Assembly (NCBI RefSeq): GCF_024054565.1
Contig: NZ_JAMXLR010000015.1
Coordinates: 1 to 64,000, forward strand
Direction: 5' to 3'
Length of the DNA: 64,000 bases
Source: Aeoliella straminimaris
GTDB taxonomy: Bacteria > Planctomycetota > Planctomycetia > Pirellulales > Lacipirellulaceae
Each line of letters opens with the position of its first letter. Positions within the stretch are counted from its first letter, which is position 1. The translations under genes were made by a program, and so were the position numbers. Positions 35,211 through 45,650 of this stretch are shown here, in pieces. A model generated the notes under the pieces. The model had not been told where the DNA came from, ran no database searches, and saw only the letters and a list, made by a program, of their open reading frames with translations.

Positions 35211-35915
35211 ATGAAATTGGGTACATTGCGCTGGTTGAGCACGCTGGCGGTAGTTTTTGGCCTGGTGCAGGTCGCCAACGCAGAAATCATGATCACCGAA
35301 CTGCGCACGAAGTCGCAGTTCGACCCCGAGGATTACTTCGAACTCACCAACACCGGCGCCGCGGCCGTCGACATCACCGGCTGGAAGTTCGACGACGAAA
35401 GCGCCGACCTCGCCGAAGCCGCAGCCTTGGAGGGCATCACCAGCATTGTGCCCGGCGAGTCGGTCGTGTTCTTCCAACTGGCTACCGCCGACGCGGCAGC
35501 TGACGAAACTGTGTTCCGCGACGCCTGGGGCGGACTGTCCGGCGTGCAGGTTGGCTACTACGACGGCGCGGGCCTCGGCAAGGGCGACACCATCAACCTG
35601 TTCGATGCCGGCGACAACCTGGTCCTGACGCTCAAATACGGCGTCTCTTCGCCCGAAGAAACCCACGCGGGCGACTGGGCCGCCGGCAACTTCGATGGCA
35701 GCGACACCTACGAGAACCAATCGGCCGTATGGGTGCCGGGCTCCGATCCCCAGCAATTTGTGCTGGCGGCCCCGGGGGTGCTGGGCTCCTTCGCCGATTC
35801 CATGGGCGACTATGGCTCGCCCGGCAGCGTGGGCGCGGTGCCCGAGCCGGCGACTTGCCTGTTGGCAGGCCTGGCCCTGGCCGGCCTGGTTGCAGTTCGC
35901 AAGCGATTGGCCTAG
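35211..35915 (+). CDS. Lamin-tail-domain PEP-CTERM protein
   Basis: A 234-residue exported protein. The ATG at 35211 follows GGAGCACC, with a signal peptide (LSTLAVVFGLVQVANAE). Residues about 25-150 fit the lamin-tail (LTD) domain found in bacterial secreted proteins: IMITELRTKSQF, EDYFELTNTGAAAVDITGW, and PGESVVFFQL. The C-terminus VPEPATCLLAGLALAGLVAV plus RKRLA is the PEP-CTERM signal. It is the first of a plus-strand trio (LTD/PEP-CTERM, dockerin/PEP-CTERM, DUF1559) and ends with a strong hairpin at 35941-35976. Confidence 0.88.
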   Translation: MKLGTLRWLSTLAVVFGLVQVANAEIMITELRTKSQFDPEDYFELTNTGAAAVDITGWKFDDESADLAEAAALEGITSIVPGESVVFFQLATADAAADETVFRDAWGGLSGVQVGYYDGAGLGKGDTINLFDAGDNLVLTLKYGVSSPEETHAGDWAAGNFDGSDTYENQSAVWVPGSDPQQFVLAAPGVLGSFADSMGDYGSPGSVGAVPEPATCLLAGLALAGLVAVRKRLA

Positions 35916-35940
35916 CTCGAGAGCCGACAAATAGCCGTTG

Positions 35941-35976
35941 TCGACCGACCGGCCCCATGGGGTGCTGGTCGGTCGA
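35941..35976 (+). terminator. Hairpin after the lamin-tail PEP-CTERM gene
   Basis: TCGACCGACC (35941-35950) pairs with GGTCGGTCGA (35967-35976), and GCCCC/GGGG extends the inner stem. It lies 26 bases after the stop codon. No long T run follows, so termination may be partial. Confidence 0.65.
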
Positions 35977-36026
35977 AACGTGTTACCGCGCGGCTGGAAT
36001 GTCCCCAAAACGATTCGTCAAGAAAC

Positions 36027-37322
36027 ATGAAAACACGCCGACTCTCTGCTACCTATCCGCTGTTGGCCTTCACTTGGGCGCTCGCCTGCCACCACAGCGC
36101 TATCGCGCAGCTACCGATCATCATCAACGAGTACAACGCCGTTAGCAACGGCGACTATCTGGACAAAGACAGCTACAGCGGCACCGTGGCGGCCACGCGA
36201 CCGGAGAAGGAAGACAAGTACTTCGCCAGCCTCGCCGAACTGGCCATGATCGAAGGCTCGCCCGAGGGCATTGCCGCAGGCACGCCCGACGGGCGGATCG
36301 AAGGCAATGGCGGCAATTGGATCGAACTGGTGGTGACGGTCGACCACGCCGATGTTCGCGGCTGGCAACTGGAGTGGTCGGAAGAGTACGACACCGACAA
36401 GTCGCTCAGTGGCCTGGGTGGCCGCCGCAGCGGCCTGATCACCTTTTCCCAGGACGATCTATGGAGCGACCTGCGAGCCGGAACCATCATCACCGTCAGC
36501 GAGAGGCAGTACATTCAAGTCGACACCGACTTCAGCGACGATCCCGACGACACGGAAGCCGACGTCAACGACCGTTTGCGGACCGACAATGTTCCCGAAG
36601 AGGACGTGGACTACGTGATCGACCTGTCGACCGACACCAGCTTCAATCCCAACGCGGACGACTGGTGGATTCATGTCAGCACCAAGCACGAGCGAGATCT
36701 GGCGGAGCCATTGATTACGACCGAAGTCTTCAACCCCGACGACTACCTGGGCGACGAGCCAGAATCTGGCGAGTTCTCCGTGACGAACGACGCCTGGGAG
36801 GTATCGATCCTGGATGCCGCTTCGGCGGTGCAACTGGGGCCGATCGGAGAAGAGGTAATCTTCAACGACCTATGGGGCGGTGGCGGACTGAACAGCAACG
36901 AAGTCGCCCGCCTGCAGGTCGATCCCACCAGCGACCCTTCGGGTTTGACCTTCGCCTACGAAGACGGCGAGACCAGCACATTCGGCCAGCCTAACATTTG
37001 GAGCGACCTGACCCAGGAGCAGGACTTCACCATCATTCGTAGCTGGCTTCTCAAAGGCGACTACAACGAAGACGGCCTGGTCGATCTGGCCGACTACACC
37101 GTGTGGCGCAACCACTTGGGATCGCCCCTGTGGCAGGCCGACGGCAATGGCAGCGGAATCGTGGACGCCGGCGACTACGACATCTGGAAGATGCACTTCG
37201 GCGACAACGGCGCCCTGTTTGGCGTCGGTTCAGCGGCGGTGCCCGAACCGGGCACCTTGGCACTACTGGCATGGGCCGGCGGCCTGATCGGCTGGCGGCA
37301 CCGGTCTCGATCCGCAACGTGA
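36027..37322 (+). CDS. Exported protein with dockerin-type repeats and PEP-CTERM tail
   Basis: A 431-residue exported protein with signal peptide [18 protein letters not shown]-like text (from [20 protein letters not shown]). The first part ([19 protein letters not shown]) resembles a lamin-tail or related beta domain with an acidic insert rich in Asp ([17 protein letters not shown]). Two calcium-binding dockerin-type repeats follow at about residues 345-395 ([20 protein letters not shown] and [18 protein letters not shown]), then [19 protein letters not shown] and a basic RHRSRSAT tail, a complete PEP-CTERM signal. It is immediately upstream of a DUF1559 gene (38 bases). Confidence 0.85.
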   Translation: MKTRRLSATYPLLAFTWALACHHSAIAQLPIIINEYNAVSNGDYLDKDSYSGTVAATRPEKEDKYFASLAELAMIEGSPEGIAAGTPDGRIEGNGGNWIELVVTVDHADVRGWQLEWSEEYDTDKSLSGLGGRRSGLITFSQDDLWSDLRAGTIITVSERQYIQVDTDFSDDPDDTEADVNDRLRTDNVPEEDVDYVIDLSTDTSFNPNADDWWIHVSTKHERDLAEPLITTEVFNPDDYLGDEPESGEFSVTNDAWEVSILDAASAVQLGPIGEEVIFNDLWGGGGLNSNEVARLQVDPTSDPSGLTFAYEDGETSTFGQPNIWSDLTQEQDFTIIRSWLLKGDYNEDGLVDLADYTVWRNHLGSPLWQADGNGSGIVDAGDYDIWKMHFGDNGALFGVGSAAVPEPGTLALLAWAGGLIGWRHRSRSAT

Positions 37323-37360
37323 TCTCAACTTTCAACTTGCCTTGTAGAAAGGAAGCTGCT

Positions 37361-38326
37361 GTGCATTTACTCCATCGCAAACAGACTGGGCGTGCTCACC
37401 GATCGCCGAGTGGCTTTACGCTGGTCGAGCTACTGGTAGTGATCGCGATCATTGGCATTCTCGTCGCGTTGCTGTTGCCAGCGGTGCAGTCGGCCCGCGA
37501 AGCGGCTCGCCGGATGCAATGCACCAACAACTTGAAACAGATCGGCCTGGGGATGCTCAACTACGAGTCGACCACCAAGCAGTTTCCGCCGGGTCAGAAG
37601 CGGTTTGTGCAGTTTGGCGACGAGTTCTCCTGGTCGGTGTTCCTGCTGGAGCACATGGAGCAAAACGCGCTGCACGACCTGATCGACTTCACCAAGGATC
37701 TGGACGCCGTGGAGAACAAAGGCACCGCCACGGCGCCGGGCCCGGTTACCGACCTGATCGATATGTACCTGTGCCCCAGCCAATCGCTGACGCACGCCAC
37801 GCGGGACGTAGACGATCGTGTGATCGACCTGGATGGCGACGGCGACCGCTTCGACACGGGCGACGACGATGGCATGGCCTGCATCGACTACCTCGGCGTG
37901 AAGGGGCCTCACAAAACAGCCCTCAATCCGGCCGACAGCAACAAGCCGTACGGCCCCAATCGAGGCATGCTGCTCTCGTTCAAGGACCTGCCCCGCGCGA
38001 ATCGTCTGCTGGTGCCACCAAAGGTTCGCGCCAAGGACATCACCGACGGGCTTTCCAACACGATGATGGTTGCCGAGTGCAGTGGTCGCGGCGAAGAGAC
38101 CGGCATCTGGGCGGCCGGGCAAAACGTCTCGGCTGTACAGCATCCGATCAACGCCGAACCAGCGGTTTCCTGGTACGACGAAGACATTCGCTCCGATCAC
38201 CCCGGCGGGGCGAACGCCCTACTGGCCGACGGCTCGGTGCACTTCGTCACCGAGGACCTTGAACTGGCCACGATCCAGTCGCTGGCGTCGCGCAATGGTG
38301 GGGAGATTGTCGAGTTTCCCAACTAG
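37361..38326 (+). CDS. DUF1559 pseudopilin-like protein
   Basis: A 321-residue DUF1559 protein. The start is the GTG at 37361, with AAAGGAAG upstream. The prepilin signal [19 protein letters not shown] is at about residues 17-36, followed by [20 protein letters not shown], the family's most conserved block. The C-terminal box [19 protein letters not shown] is intact. Upstream in-frame sequence reaching 37103 belongs to the preceding gene's DNA in another frame and is not coding here. It mirrors the DUF1559 gene at 7941, which also sits next to a dockerin/PEP-CTERM gene. Confidence 0.93.
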   Translation: MHLLHRKQTGRAHRSPSGFTLVELLVVIAIIGILVALLLPAVQSAREAARRMQCTNNLKQIGLGMLNYESTTKQFPPGQKRFVQFGDEFSWSVFLLEHMEQNALHDLIDFTKDLDAVENKGTATAPGPVTDLIDMYLCPSQSLTHATRDVDDRVIDLDGDGDRFDTGDDDGMACIDYLGVKGPHKTALNPADSNKPYGPNRGMLLSFKDLPRANRLLVPPKVRAKDITDGLSNTMMVAECSGRGEETGIWAAGQNVSAVQHPINAEPAVSWYDEDIRSDHPGGANALLADGSVHFVTEDLELATIQSLASRNGGEIVEFPN

Positions 38327-38357
38327 GGTCTTGCGAAGCCGGGCAGTGCACCAAGAT

Positions 38358-39080
38358 CTAGCTGGAATGCTCCTCCGCCCGATACCACGTCACGCCGCCT
38401 GGCAGCGCCTCGCTGGCGAACTCCAGATGCACCACCCGGCGGTGCTGCGGTTGGGTCGAGACCTTCGACGCGTGCAGCAGGAGCGGCCGCATCAGCAGCA
38501 CGTCGCCTGCGACGGCCGTGCATGTGGCAACACGGCTCGGGTCGATTGTGTCGCGGACCTGCGACTCCGGCACGATGCCGCATCGATGCGAACCGGGCAG
38601 CACCTCCAGCGGCCCGTTTTGCGTGGGGCAGTCGTCCAGATGCACGCGTAGCGTCAGCATCGCCGCCAGCACGTCGGCTGGCGGCCGCACGTGCACCACG
38701 CCAGCCTTGGTGCTCCATGCCGAATAGCCGGGGGCATCGACCTGCTCGACCACCGGCACCATCAAATCCTGATGCCAACCGACGCGCCAGTTGGCCGACT
38801 CGACCTTGTCGAACAGCAGACCCCGCACCGCAAAGGCATCGGGACCGAGCACCGGCTCTACCAATTGTCGCACGGCTTGGCTGGCAGCTAGTTTGCGCAC
38901 GTCATCGCAACATTCCAGCAGCCGCCGGGCGTTGCTCGACTTTTCACGCACGGTGCCCCCAGCTAGAACTAGATTTGCGAGCGCCACGCGCAACCGCTCA
39001 AGCTCGTTCGCAACAAGCACGCCCCGGACCATGGTAAATCCGTTGGCATCGAGTTCGGCTAGATGATGGGCAGCGAGCAT
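38358..39080 (-). CDS. Phytanoyl-CoA dioxygenase (PhyH) family protein
   Basis: A 240-residue Fe(II)/2-oxoglutarate-dependent oxygenase-like protein. The metal triad is visible: His103 and Asp105 in GWHQDLM and His203 in LLLHASK, with Arg214/215 (QHRRVVHLEF) as the 2-oxoglutarate anchor. Residues GPLEVLPGSHRCGIV form the usual PhyH loop. The substrate cannot be read from the sequence; bacterial members hydroxylate very different small molecules. It is convergent with the DUF1559 gene and ends 9 bases after the next minus-strand gene's stop, so the two may be co-transcribed in the other order. Confidence 0.88.
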   Translation of the reverse strand: MLAAHHLAELDANGFTMVRGVLVANELERLRVALANLVLAGGTVREKSSNARRLLECCDDVRKLAASQAVRQLVEPVLGPDAFAVRGLLFDKVESANWRVGWHQDLMVPVVEQVDAPGYSAWSTKAGVVHVRPPADVLAAMLTLRVHLDDCPTQNGPLEVLPGSHRCGIVPESQVRDTIDPSRVATCTAVAGDVLLMRPLLLHASKVSTQPQHRRVVHLEFASEALPGGVTWYRAEEHSS

Positions 39081-39089
39081 GCCGCCATT

Positions 39090-40202
39090 CTAACGCCGCA
39101 TCACGGGACTCGGAGGCGATTCCAGGAACGCCTGGGCAGTAGTGTCGCCCGTGTAGATGGTCCAAATGCGGGTTTCGCCACGCAGCTTACCGAGATGTTC
39201 CTGCATCTTCTCCTGAAAAGACTCGTTGGTCATTTTCTTTTGAATTTCATCTTGAAGATCGGCAAACTGGGTATATCCAGCCTCGCGGCGGTCGACCACT
39301 CGGACAATTTGCAGGCCTGACGCGGTTTCGATGATGGGGCTCAGCGCTCCAACCGGAAGGGTGAACAGTGCCGTGTCGAGCGTGGTGTCAACTAGCGCAC
39401 CCTTGGTTGTCCAACCGTGCAGGCCACCGTCCTCGGCCGTGTAGCTTTCGGAGTACTTGCGAGCAACGTCCGTAAACACCGGCTCGCCCACTGCCGGCTG
39501 CTGCTGCACTCGCCGCCACAACAGGTTGCCCGCCACGACCAGCTTTTTGCGTGCCGCCTCTTTGCTGGGATGGTTGCTGAACTGCACTACCAGCTCCTCC
39601 CACTTGGCTTGCGTGGGGTAAGCGTAGTCTTCCTTGTGCTTCTGATAGTAGTCGAGCAGTTGTGTATAGGTCGGCTTGTCGACCCGAATCTGCTCGGAAG
39701 CCCAGGTTTGGGCGATGGCTTTTTCGACGAAGGCCTCTTTGCGATCGGCCAGCGAGGTGCCCAGCTCGTGCAGTTTCGCCTCCAGGTCCTGCATGTTGTC
39801 GACTTCCAGGGCATCCATCAGGCCGGGAACGCTGCCCGGCGACTTACCCGAGCCTCCACCGTTGTAAAATGGATCGTTCAACTGACCGCGAATGGCCTTC
39901 ATGTCGGCGCCAGGCGCGTTGCGGCGGAAGTCGGCGTACATCAACTTGGTGTCGATGTAACCTCGCAGCTGCTGCTGCATGAGGAACTGCGTCGCTTCAT
40001 CCACCTGTTCCGGGGGAACCGTGTTGCGTTCGATTAGCAGTCGCACTTCCCACAACAGGTCGCTGGCCAGGATGACCTGCTTATCAATACGGGCGATAAC
40101 CTCCGCGCCTTGGAGCTTCTTGGGACCCGCGTCACCAGGCGTTTGCGCGTAGCAGGCGGGCGCCACGGAAAAGATCGTCGTAAAGAGAAGCAATCGAAGC
40201 AC
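39090..40202 (-). CDS. Exported parvulin-type peptidyl-prolyl isomerase (SurA/PrsA-like)
   Basis: A 370-residue periplasmic chaperone/isomerase. A signal peptide (LRLLLFTTIFSVAPACYAQ) begins at a GTG at 40202; an in-frame TTG at 40268 would add 22 residues in front, also possible. The N-terminal helical chaperone part includes EVIARIDKQVILASDLLWEV (SurA-like). A single rotamase domain lies at about residues 210-310: AKWEELVVQFSNHPSKEAAR, YSESYTAEDGGLHGWTTKG (the GG.LGW-type parvulin box) and ASGLQIVRVVDRREAGY. It lies directly downstream of mfd on the same strand, with about 80 bases between the signal-peptide start and the mfd stop. Confidence 0.88.
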   Translation of the reverse strand: MLRLLLFTTIFSVAPACYAQTPGDAGPKKLQGAEVIARIDKQVILASDLLWEVRLLIERNTVPPEQVDEATQFLMQQQLRGYIDTKLMYADFRRNAPGADMKAIRGQLNDPFYNGGGSGKSPGSVPGLMDALEVDNMQDLEAKLHELGTSLADRKEAFVEKAIAQTWASEQIRVDKPTYTQLLDYYQKHKEDYAYPTQAKWEELVVQFSNHPSKEAARKKLVVAGNLLWRRVQQQPAVGEPVFTDVARKYSESYTAEDGGLHGWTTKGALVDTTLDTALFTLPVGALSPIIETASGLQIVRVVDRREAGYTQFADLQDEIQKKMTNESFQEKMQEHLGKLRGETRIWTIYTGDTTAQAFLESPPSPVMRR

Positions 40203-40280
40203 AGTATTGGTATTCGTTGAGACAAGCGAGCCCGGCCGTTCTCGGGCCGGGAGTTCCAAACATTCCAACGCGGCGGGAGT

Positions 40281-43200
40281 TTACGCAGCTGCCGCCGCTG
40301 GCCGCAAGAGCGATTTGATCTCCGCGAGCATCGTCTCGGACGATCCTTCGGGATCGGACAGCAAGAAGTAGGCACTCACGGTGTCGGCGACGCGGAGATC
40401 GCCGCCGGCGCGTTCCACCAGTCGCCGCAGCTTCGCTCGGTTGCCATACGCTAGCACCACGTACCGGCCATCGCGGTGCAGCGAGTGGATACCCCAGCCG
40501 TGCGCCCAGATGCGCAGGCGGCTGCGCTCCAGCAAGCTCTCGACCACCTCGGGCAGGGGGCCGAAACGATCGGATAGCTCGCCGGCGAACTCATCCACCT
40601 GGGCGATGGTCGTCAGCCGGGCCAGCCGCCGGTACAGGTCGATCTTGGTCCGGGCGTCGGCCACGTACTGCGGTGGCAGGTACGCCGAGCCGGGCAGGTC
40701 GATGTTCACGTCGATCGAATCCGGCGGCGGCAGATTCTTGAATTGCCGCACGGCTTTCTCCAGCATCGCGCAGTACATCTCGTACCCCACCGTGGCGATG
40801 TGCCCGCTCTGCTGAGTGCCCAACAGGTTGCCAGCACCGCGGATCTCGAGGTCTCGCATCGACAGGGCGAAGCCGGCGCCCATTTGGCTGAACTCCTCGA
40901 TGGCCCGCAGTCGCCGGGCGGCCTCGGGCGAGAGGTGACGGTTTTCGTCGACCAGCAGATAGCAGTACGCGCGATGCTTGTACCGCCCCACCCTGCCCCG
41001 CAGTTGGTGCAGGTCGGCCAGGCCATAGCGGTCGGCGTCGTCGATGAACATCGTATTGGCGTTGGGGATGTCGAGGCCGCTCTCGATGATCGTGGTCGCC
41101 AGCAAGATGTCACACTCGTGGTTCACAAACTTCACCATCACGTCCTCCAGTTCGCCCTCGCGCATCTGCCCATGGCCGATCAAGATGCGGGCCTCGGGCA
41201 CGATCTGCTGCAGCCGCTCAGCGACGTTCTTGATGTCGTGCACGCGGTTATGCACAAAGTAGGCCTGGCCGCCGCGGTTCAGCTCCCGCAAGAGCGCGCT
41301 GCGGACCAGTTCGTCGTTAAAGCGAGTGACGCGGGTTTCGACCGCCACACGATCGGCCGGCGGCGTTTCGAGGTTCGAGATCGCCCGCACGCCAAGCAGC
41401 GACAGGTGCAGCGTGCGAGGAATCGGCGTGGCGGTCATGGTCAGCACGTCGACCACGGTTCGCATCGCCTTCAAGCGTTCCTTGATGGCCACGCCGAAAC
41501 GTTGTTCTTCGTCGATGATCAATAGCCCCAGGTTGGCAAACGCCACGTCGCCCGACGCCAAGCGGTGGGTGCCGATCAGGATGTCGACCTTGCCCTCTTT
41601 GGTTCGCTCGAGGATCATCTTCTGCTCGCCGGCGGTACAGAACCGCGACACCGCGGCGATTTCGTAGGGGAACTCCGACATCCGTTCGGCGAACGTTCGG
41701 CGGTGCTGTTCGGCCAGCACCGTGGTCGGCACCAGGACGGCCACCTGGTAACCCGCGTCGACCGCCTTGAATGCCGCGCGGATCGCCATTTCGGTCTTAC
41801 CGAAACCGACGTCGCCACACAGCAGGCGGTCCATCGGCCGGGTGATTTGCATGTCGGCCTTAATGTCGGCGATGGCTGTCAGTTGGTCCGGCGTTTCCTG
41901 GTAGGGGAACGCGGCGTCGAACTCCTTCTGCCACGGCGTGTCCTCGGGGAAGCGAATTCCAGGGCGGGCGTCGCGTTTGGCAGCCAGCTCGATCATCTCG
42001 GCGGCCAGGTCGTGCACGGCCTTTTCGGCCGCCTTTTTCTGCCGCACCCATGCCTTGCCGCCGATCTTCGCCAGTGGCGGCTTGAGCTTCTTGCCGCCAA
42101 CGTACTTCTGCACTAGTTCGATACGGAAGCTCGGCACGTAAATCCGTGTGCCGCCGTCGTACTCGATCTCCAGGTGCTCTTCGGCGCGGCCTTCCTTCTC
42201 CAGCAGCTTCATACCGCGATAGCGACCAATACCATGGGCCACGTGCACCACCAGGTCGCCCTGCTTCAGCTCCAAAAAGCTATCGATCGCCCGGCCCTGG
42301 TAGCTCCGCGAGGTGCGGGCGACGCTCGCATGGCGGTGGAACAGTTCGGCGCTGGAGAGCAGCAGCGTCTTGCGCGGCACAATACGAAAGCCTTCGTGCA
42401 GCCGGCCGATCACGAACTCCAGCCGATGTTCCTTCACCAGCGCCGACCCGGCAAACAACTCCTTGAGTCGTTCGATCTCGGCCGGCGTCTCGCACACCAG
42501 CATTACCCGCTCGTCGCCGGCTACGCTTTCGAGTTCCGCGCGGACCTTCTGCAAGTCGCCGCTGAACCGCTCGACCGACTCGAAGCCCAAGTGACAGGTG
42601 GTCTCGTAACTGCCGGCCGGAATGCCCGCGGCGGTGACCGACGGGAACTTGAAGATTTCGGCCAACGTGGTCTTGGTGCTGTGCAGCCGGTCGGGGGCAT
42701 CTTGCCGCTCGTGGAAGTACCGCCCTTCCTCGTCGATATCGCTTGGCTCGACCAGCAGGAACCAGCTCCCCTCGGGCAGGTAGCTAGTAAAGTGCGAGCG
42801 GACCGGCGACTGCGGGTCGAGCATGGTGATGGCCACGCTGTCGCGTTTGGCCAGGCTCCGCTGCGTGGCAACGTCGAACTCGCGGATCGAGTCGACTTCG
42901 TCGCCAAACAGCTCCAGCCGCACCGGGGCCTCGGCCTCGGGTGGGTAGAGATCGACGATGCCGCCGCGGATGGCGAACTCGCCCGGTAGCTCGACGGCCG
43001 ACGTACCATGGCAGCCGCGGGTGGTAAGCCACTCTCTGAGTTCCTCGACGTCCAGCGTTTGGCCCGTCTTCAGCACGCGGGTCGATTCACGCAGCACGTC
43101 GCGGCTGGCCACTGGCTGCATCAACGCCTGGATCGAACTGACGATGATGCGGATGTCGGAGGGCCGCTCGGCCAGTTGCTTGATGGTCCGGAGCCGCTCG

Positions 43201-43550
43201 CACTCGATTTCATCGATCACCACGCTGCGCGAGGGCGAGGCCTCCGACGGGCGGAAGCAGGTGACCGGCGTGGTGGTGAACAGGGCCAGGTCGTCGGCCA
43301 ACGTGTCGATCATCGCCTGTCGGGGAGTGACCACCACCAGCGTGGCCGGACATTGCCGGGTGAGCGATGCCGCGGCTAGCGCGCACGACGACCCCCAGAC
43401 TCCGCCCAGGGTGCCACTATGGCCCGCCGTGAGGCTGGCCTGCACTGCAGCGAAGCCGTCGAGTCGTTCAAGCTCGGCGGTCAGCTCGGCGAGCGGCCCG
43501 GCATCGGGACCCGCCCGCTCGGCGACCACAGGGGTATCGTCCATGGTCAC
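40281..43550 (-). CDS. mfd: Transcription-repair coupling factor Mfd
   Basis: A 1089-residue DNA translocase that removes RNA polymerase stalled at damage and recruits UvrA. The order is complete: UvrB-homology domain at the N-terminus, CarD-like RNA polymerase-interaction domain (GDLVVHVAHGIGRYRGMKLL, about residue 430), the RecG-like motor with Walker A GDVGFGKTE (about 577-585) and DEEQRFG (about 678), the translocation-in-RecG part (LATTIIESGLDIPNANTMF, LHQLRGRVGRYKH), and the C-terminal UvrA-interaction domain. It is close to the usual length of 1100-1150. Two Met codons (43550 and 43544) are possible starts. It precedes the isomerase gene. Confidence 0.96.
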   Translation of the reverse strand: MTMDDTPVVAERAGPDAGPLAELTAELERLDGFAAVQASLTAGHSGTLGGVWGSSCALAAASLTRQCPATLVVVTPRQAMIDTLADDLALFTTTPVTCFRPSEASPSRSVVIDEIECERLRTIKQLAERPSDIRIIVSSIQALMQPVASRDVLRESTRVLKTGQTLDVEELREWLTTRGCHGTSAVELPGEFAIRGGIVDLYPPEAEAPVRLELFGDEVDSIREFDVATQRSLAKRDSVAITMLDPQSPVRSHFTSYLPEGSWFLLVEPSDIDEEGRYFHERQDAPDRLHSTKTTLAEIFKFPSVTAAGIPAGSYETTCHLGFESVERFSGDLQKVRAELESVAGDERVMLVCETPAEIERLKELFAGSALVKEHRLEFVIGRLHEGFRIVPRKTLLLSSAELFHRHASVARTSRSYQGRAIDSFLELKQGDLVVHVAHGIGRYRGMKLLEKEGRAEEHLEIEYDGGTRIYVPSFRIELVQKYVGGKKLKPPLAKIGGKAWVRQKKAAEKAVHDLAAEMIELAAKRDARPGIRFPEDTPWQKEFDAAFPYQETPDQLTAIADIKADMQITRPMDRLLCGDVGFGKTEMAIRAAFKAVDAGYQVAVLVPTTVLAEQHRRTFAERMSEFPYEIAAVSRFCTAGEQKMILERTKEGKVDILIGTHRLASGDVAFANLGLLIIDEEQRFGVAIKERLKAMRTVVDVLTMTATPIPRTLHLSLLGVRAISNLETPPADRVAVETRVTRFNDELVRSALLRELNRGGQAYFVHNRVHDIKNVAERLQQIVPEARILIGHGQMREGELEDVMVKFVNHECDILLATTIIESGLDIPNANTMFIDDADRYGLADLHQLRGRVGRYKHRAYCYLLVDENRHLSPEAARRLRAIEEFSQMGAGFALSMRDLEIRGAGNLLGTQQSGHIATVGYEMYCAMLEKAVRQFKNLPPPDSIDVNIDLPGSAYLPPQYVADARTKIDLYRRLARLTTIAQVDEFAGELSDRFGPLPEVVESLLERSRLRIWAHGWGIHSLHRDGRYVVLAYGNRAKLRRLVERAGGDLRVADTVSAYFLLSDPEGSSETMLAEIKSLLRPAAAAA

Positions 43551-43614
43551 GGGACATTGTAGCGCCGGAAGGCGAAACCAGCCAGCCGAGAATCAGCAGG
43601 TATTGGCCGTACGC

Positions 43615-43893
43615 TTACTCGTCGGCGTCGAACAGAAAGCGGTCGACGCAGGCCAGCCCGCCCAGTGCTAGCGCAAAGCCCACCGCCGCGCCGGCCGACT
43701 TGGCCGCGTCCCGCAGCAGGTACCAGTCGGCCTCGTCGGCCTGCAGGGTCCCGCACCACCGGCAGAAATAGTAAATCGCCATGCCAATCGACACCCAGGT
43801 CACCACCAGGGCGATCCAGGCCGCCGTTTCCACCGTGCGTTCAAAAAGCCAAGCCACGGCACACGCCCCTCGAGCAATGATGAAGATAAGCAA
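43615..43893 (-). CDS. Small membrane protein, unknown
   Basis: A 92-residue protein with two or three hydrophobic segments (residues about 2-15, 22-42, 65-85). Between them lies FCRWCGTLQADEADWYLLRD, where a CxxC pair (CRWC) could bind metal. I recognise no family. It lies on the mfd strand 65 bases upstream of mfd and could be transcribed with it. Codon use fits its neighbours, so it is probably real. Confidence 0.55.
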   Translation of the reverse strand: MLIFIIARGACAVAWLFERTVETAAWIALVVTWVSIGMAIYYFCRWCGTLQADEADWYLLRDAAKSAGAAVGFALALGGLACVDRFLFDADE

Positions 43894-43971
43894 GTCGCCA
43901 CGGACTTCCCGCCACGGGCCTTATCCTAGCTGCGGACGGGCGATCTGTAAACAAAACCCACCAAGCGAGGC

Positions 43972-45363
43972 TTAGCACTCGATCACGTTCACTTCGATCG
44001 CCAGGCCACCGCGGGCCGTCTCTTTGTACTTGGCCGACATGTCCGCACCGGTGCGCCGCATCGTGGCGATCACCTTGTCGAGCGACACCTTGTGTTCGCC
44101 GTCGCCGGCCAGGGCCATACGCGAAGAATTGATGGCTGTGACCGCCGCCACGGCGTTGCGTTCGATGCACGGCACCTGCACCAGGCCGCCGATGGGGTCG
44201 CAAGTAAGCCCCAGGTGATGCTCCATGGCGATCTCGGCCGCTTGCAGCACTTGCTCCACGGTGCCGCCCAGCACCTCGGTCAGTGCGCCGGCCGCCATCG
44301 AAGCGGCGACACCCACTTCGCCCTGGCAGCCGACCTCCGCGCCGGAGATTGACGCGTTCTCCTTGTAGAGCAGCGCGATCGCGCCAGCCACCGACAGGAA
44401 TCGCACGACGGTATCTTCGCTTGCGCCGTAGCAAAATCGCATGTGATAGTGCAGCACGGCCGGGATGATGCCCGCCGCCCCATTGGTGGGGGCCGTCACC
44501 ACGCGTCCCCCCGCAGCGTTCTCCTCATTCACCGCAAGGGCGAACAGGTCGACCCAATCCAAGGTGGCCAAGGGGTCGGGCGACTGTCCGCGCTCTTTGA
44601 GCTTCTGGCACAAAGCCGGTGCGCGGCGACGAACCTGCAACCCGCCGGGTAGGATGCCCTCGGCCTGACAGCCCTTCTTTACGCAGTCCTGCATCACCTG
44701 CCACCGCTTGAGCACTTCGGCGCGAAACTCCTCTTCGTTCCGCGACACCCGTTCGTTGGCCTGCACCACTTCGCTGATCGACGTACCCGTCTCCTTGGTG
44801 CGGGCCAGCAGTTCCGCACCGGTGCGGAACGGGTATGGGCGGCTGTCCGGCGGAACCTTACCCGAGGCCTCGACCTCCTGGGCGGCCTGAATGTCGGCCG
44901 CCGTGAGCACGAATCCCCCGCCTACCGAGTAGACGACATCTTCTGCCAACTGCTCGCCCTCGGCATCGATGGCCACCAGCCGCAATTGATTGGGGTGCAC
45001 CTTGCACTTGGTCTTGCGATCGAATTTCAGATCCTTCTGCGGGCGGAAATCAATGGCGTGGGTGCCCGCCAGGGTCAACCGTTTGTCGGTTTCGATCTGA
45101 GCGATGCGGGCGTCAATCGTGTCGACGTCCACGCCATCGGGCGTCTCGCCCAACAAGCCCAGCAGCACCGCCTTGTCGGTGCCGTGCCCCTTGCCAGTGA
45201 GCGCGAGCGATCCGTACAGGGTGACTTCGAGACGAGCAACCCGTTCGAGCAACTCTCGCTCGACCAGCCGGTCGACAAACGTCTTCGCAGCCCGCATCGG
45301 GCCCACGCTGTGCGAGCTGGAAGGACCGATACCAATGGTGAAGAAGTCGAGAATGCTAATCAT
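43972..45363 (-). CDS. sdaA: L-serine dehydratase, iron-sulfur-dependent, single-chain
   Basis: A 463-residue enzyme that turns L-serine into pyruvate and ammonia with a 4Fe-4S cluster in the cytoplasm. The ATG at 45361-45363 is followed by [20 protein letters not shown], the family's N-terminal signature (beta domain). The alpha domain shows [36 protein letters not shown] and [20 protein letters not shown], with cysteines that can bind the cluster. The longer upstream frame to 45609 is not coding. It lies alone; folD is divergent? No: folD is on the same strand 287 bases upstream. Confidence 0.94.
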   Translation of the reverse strand: MISILDFFTIGIGPSSSHSVGPMRAAKTFVDRLVERELLERVARLEVTLYGSLALTGKGHGTDKAVLLGLLGETPDGVDVDTIDARIAQIETDKRLTLAGTHAIDFRPQKDLKFDRKTKCKVHPNQLRLVAIDAEGEQLAEDVVYSVGGGFVLTAADIQAAQEVEASGKVPPDSRPYPFRTGAELLARTKETGTSISEVVQANERVSRNEEEFRAEVLKRWQVMQDCVKKGCQAEGILPGGLQVRRRAPALCQKLKERGQSPDPLATLDWVDLFALAVNEENAAGGRVVTAPTNGAAGIIPAVLHYHMRFCYGASEDTVVRFLSVAGAIALLYKENASISGAEVGCQGEVGVAASMAAGALTEVLGGTVEQVLQAAEIAMEHHLGLTCDPIGGLVQVPCIERNAVAAVTAINSSRMALAGDGEHKVSLDKVIATMRRTGADMSAKYKETARGGLAIEVNVIEC

Positions 45364-45650
45364 GGCAGGCAGGACCCAAGGGCGGCGGGGGTCGAAGTTC
45401 CGCAGGCCCCCACGGGCGACACCGGCAGGGACTCGGGGAGACTCGACCCCAGGTCCCCAGCTATCAGTCGGCAGGGCCGCGGGGGAGCGGGAAACTGTCA
45501 GTAGAATCACTCGGCCGCCTGAAGCCAACCATCTACGGCAAAAAACAGACCACCAATGCGCAAAGTCACCAGCCCTGCCCGAGGTGCCTGCATGCGGCGC
45601 GACAAGCATCGACCAACCGGCCGCCTGGGAGAGGGAGCACCAACGCCCGG

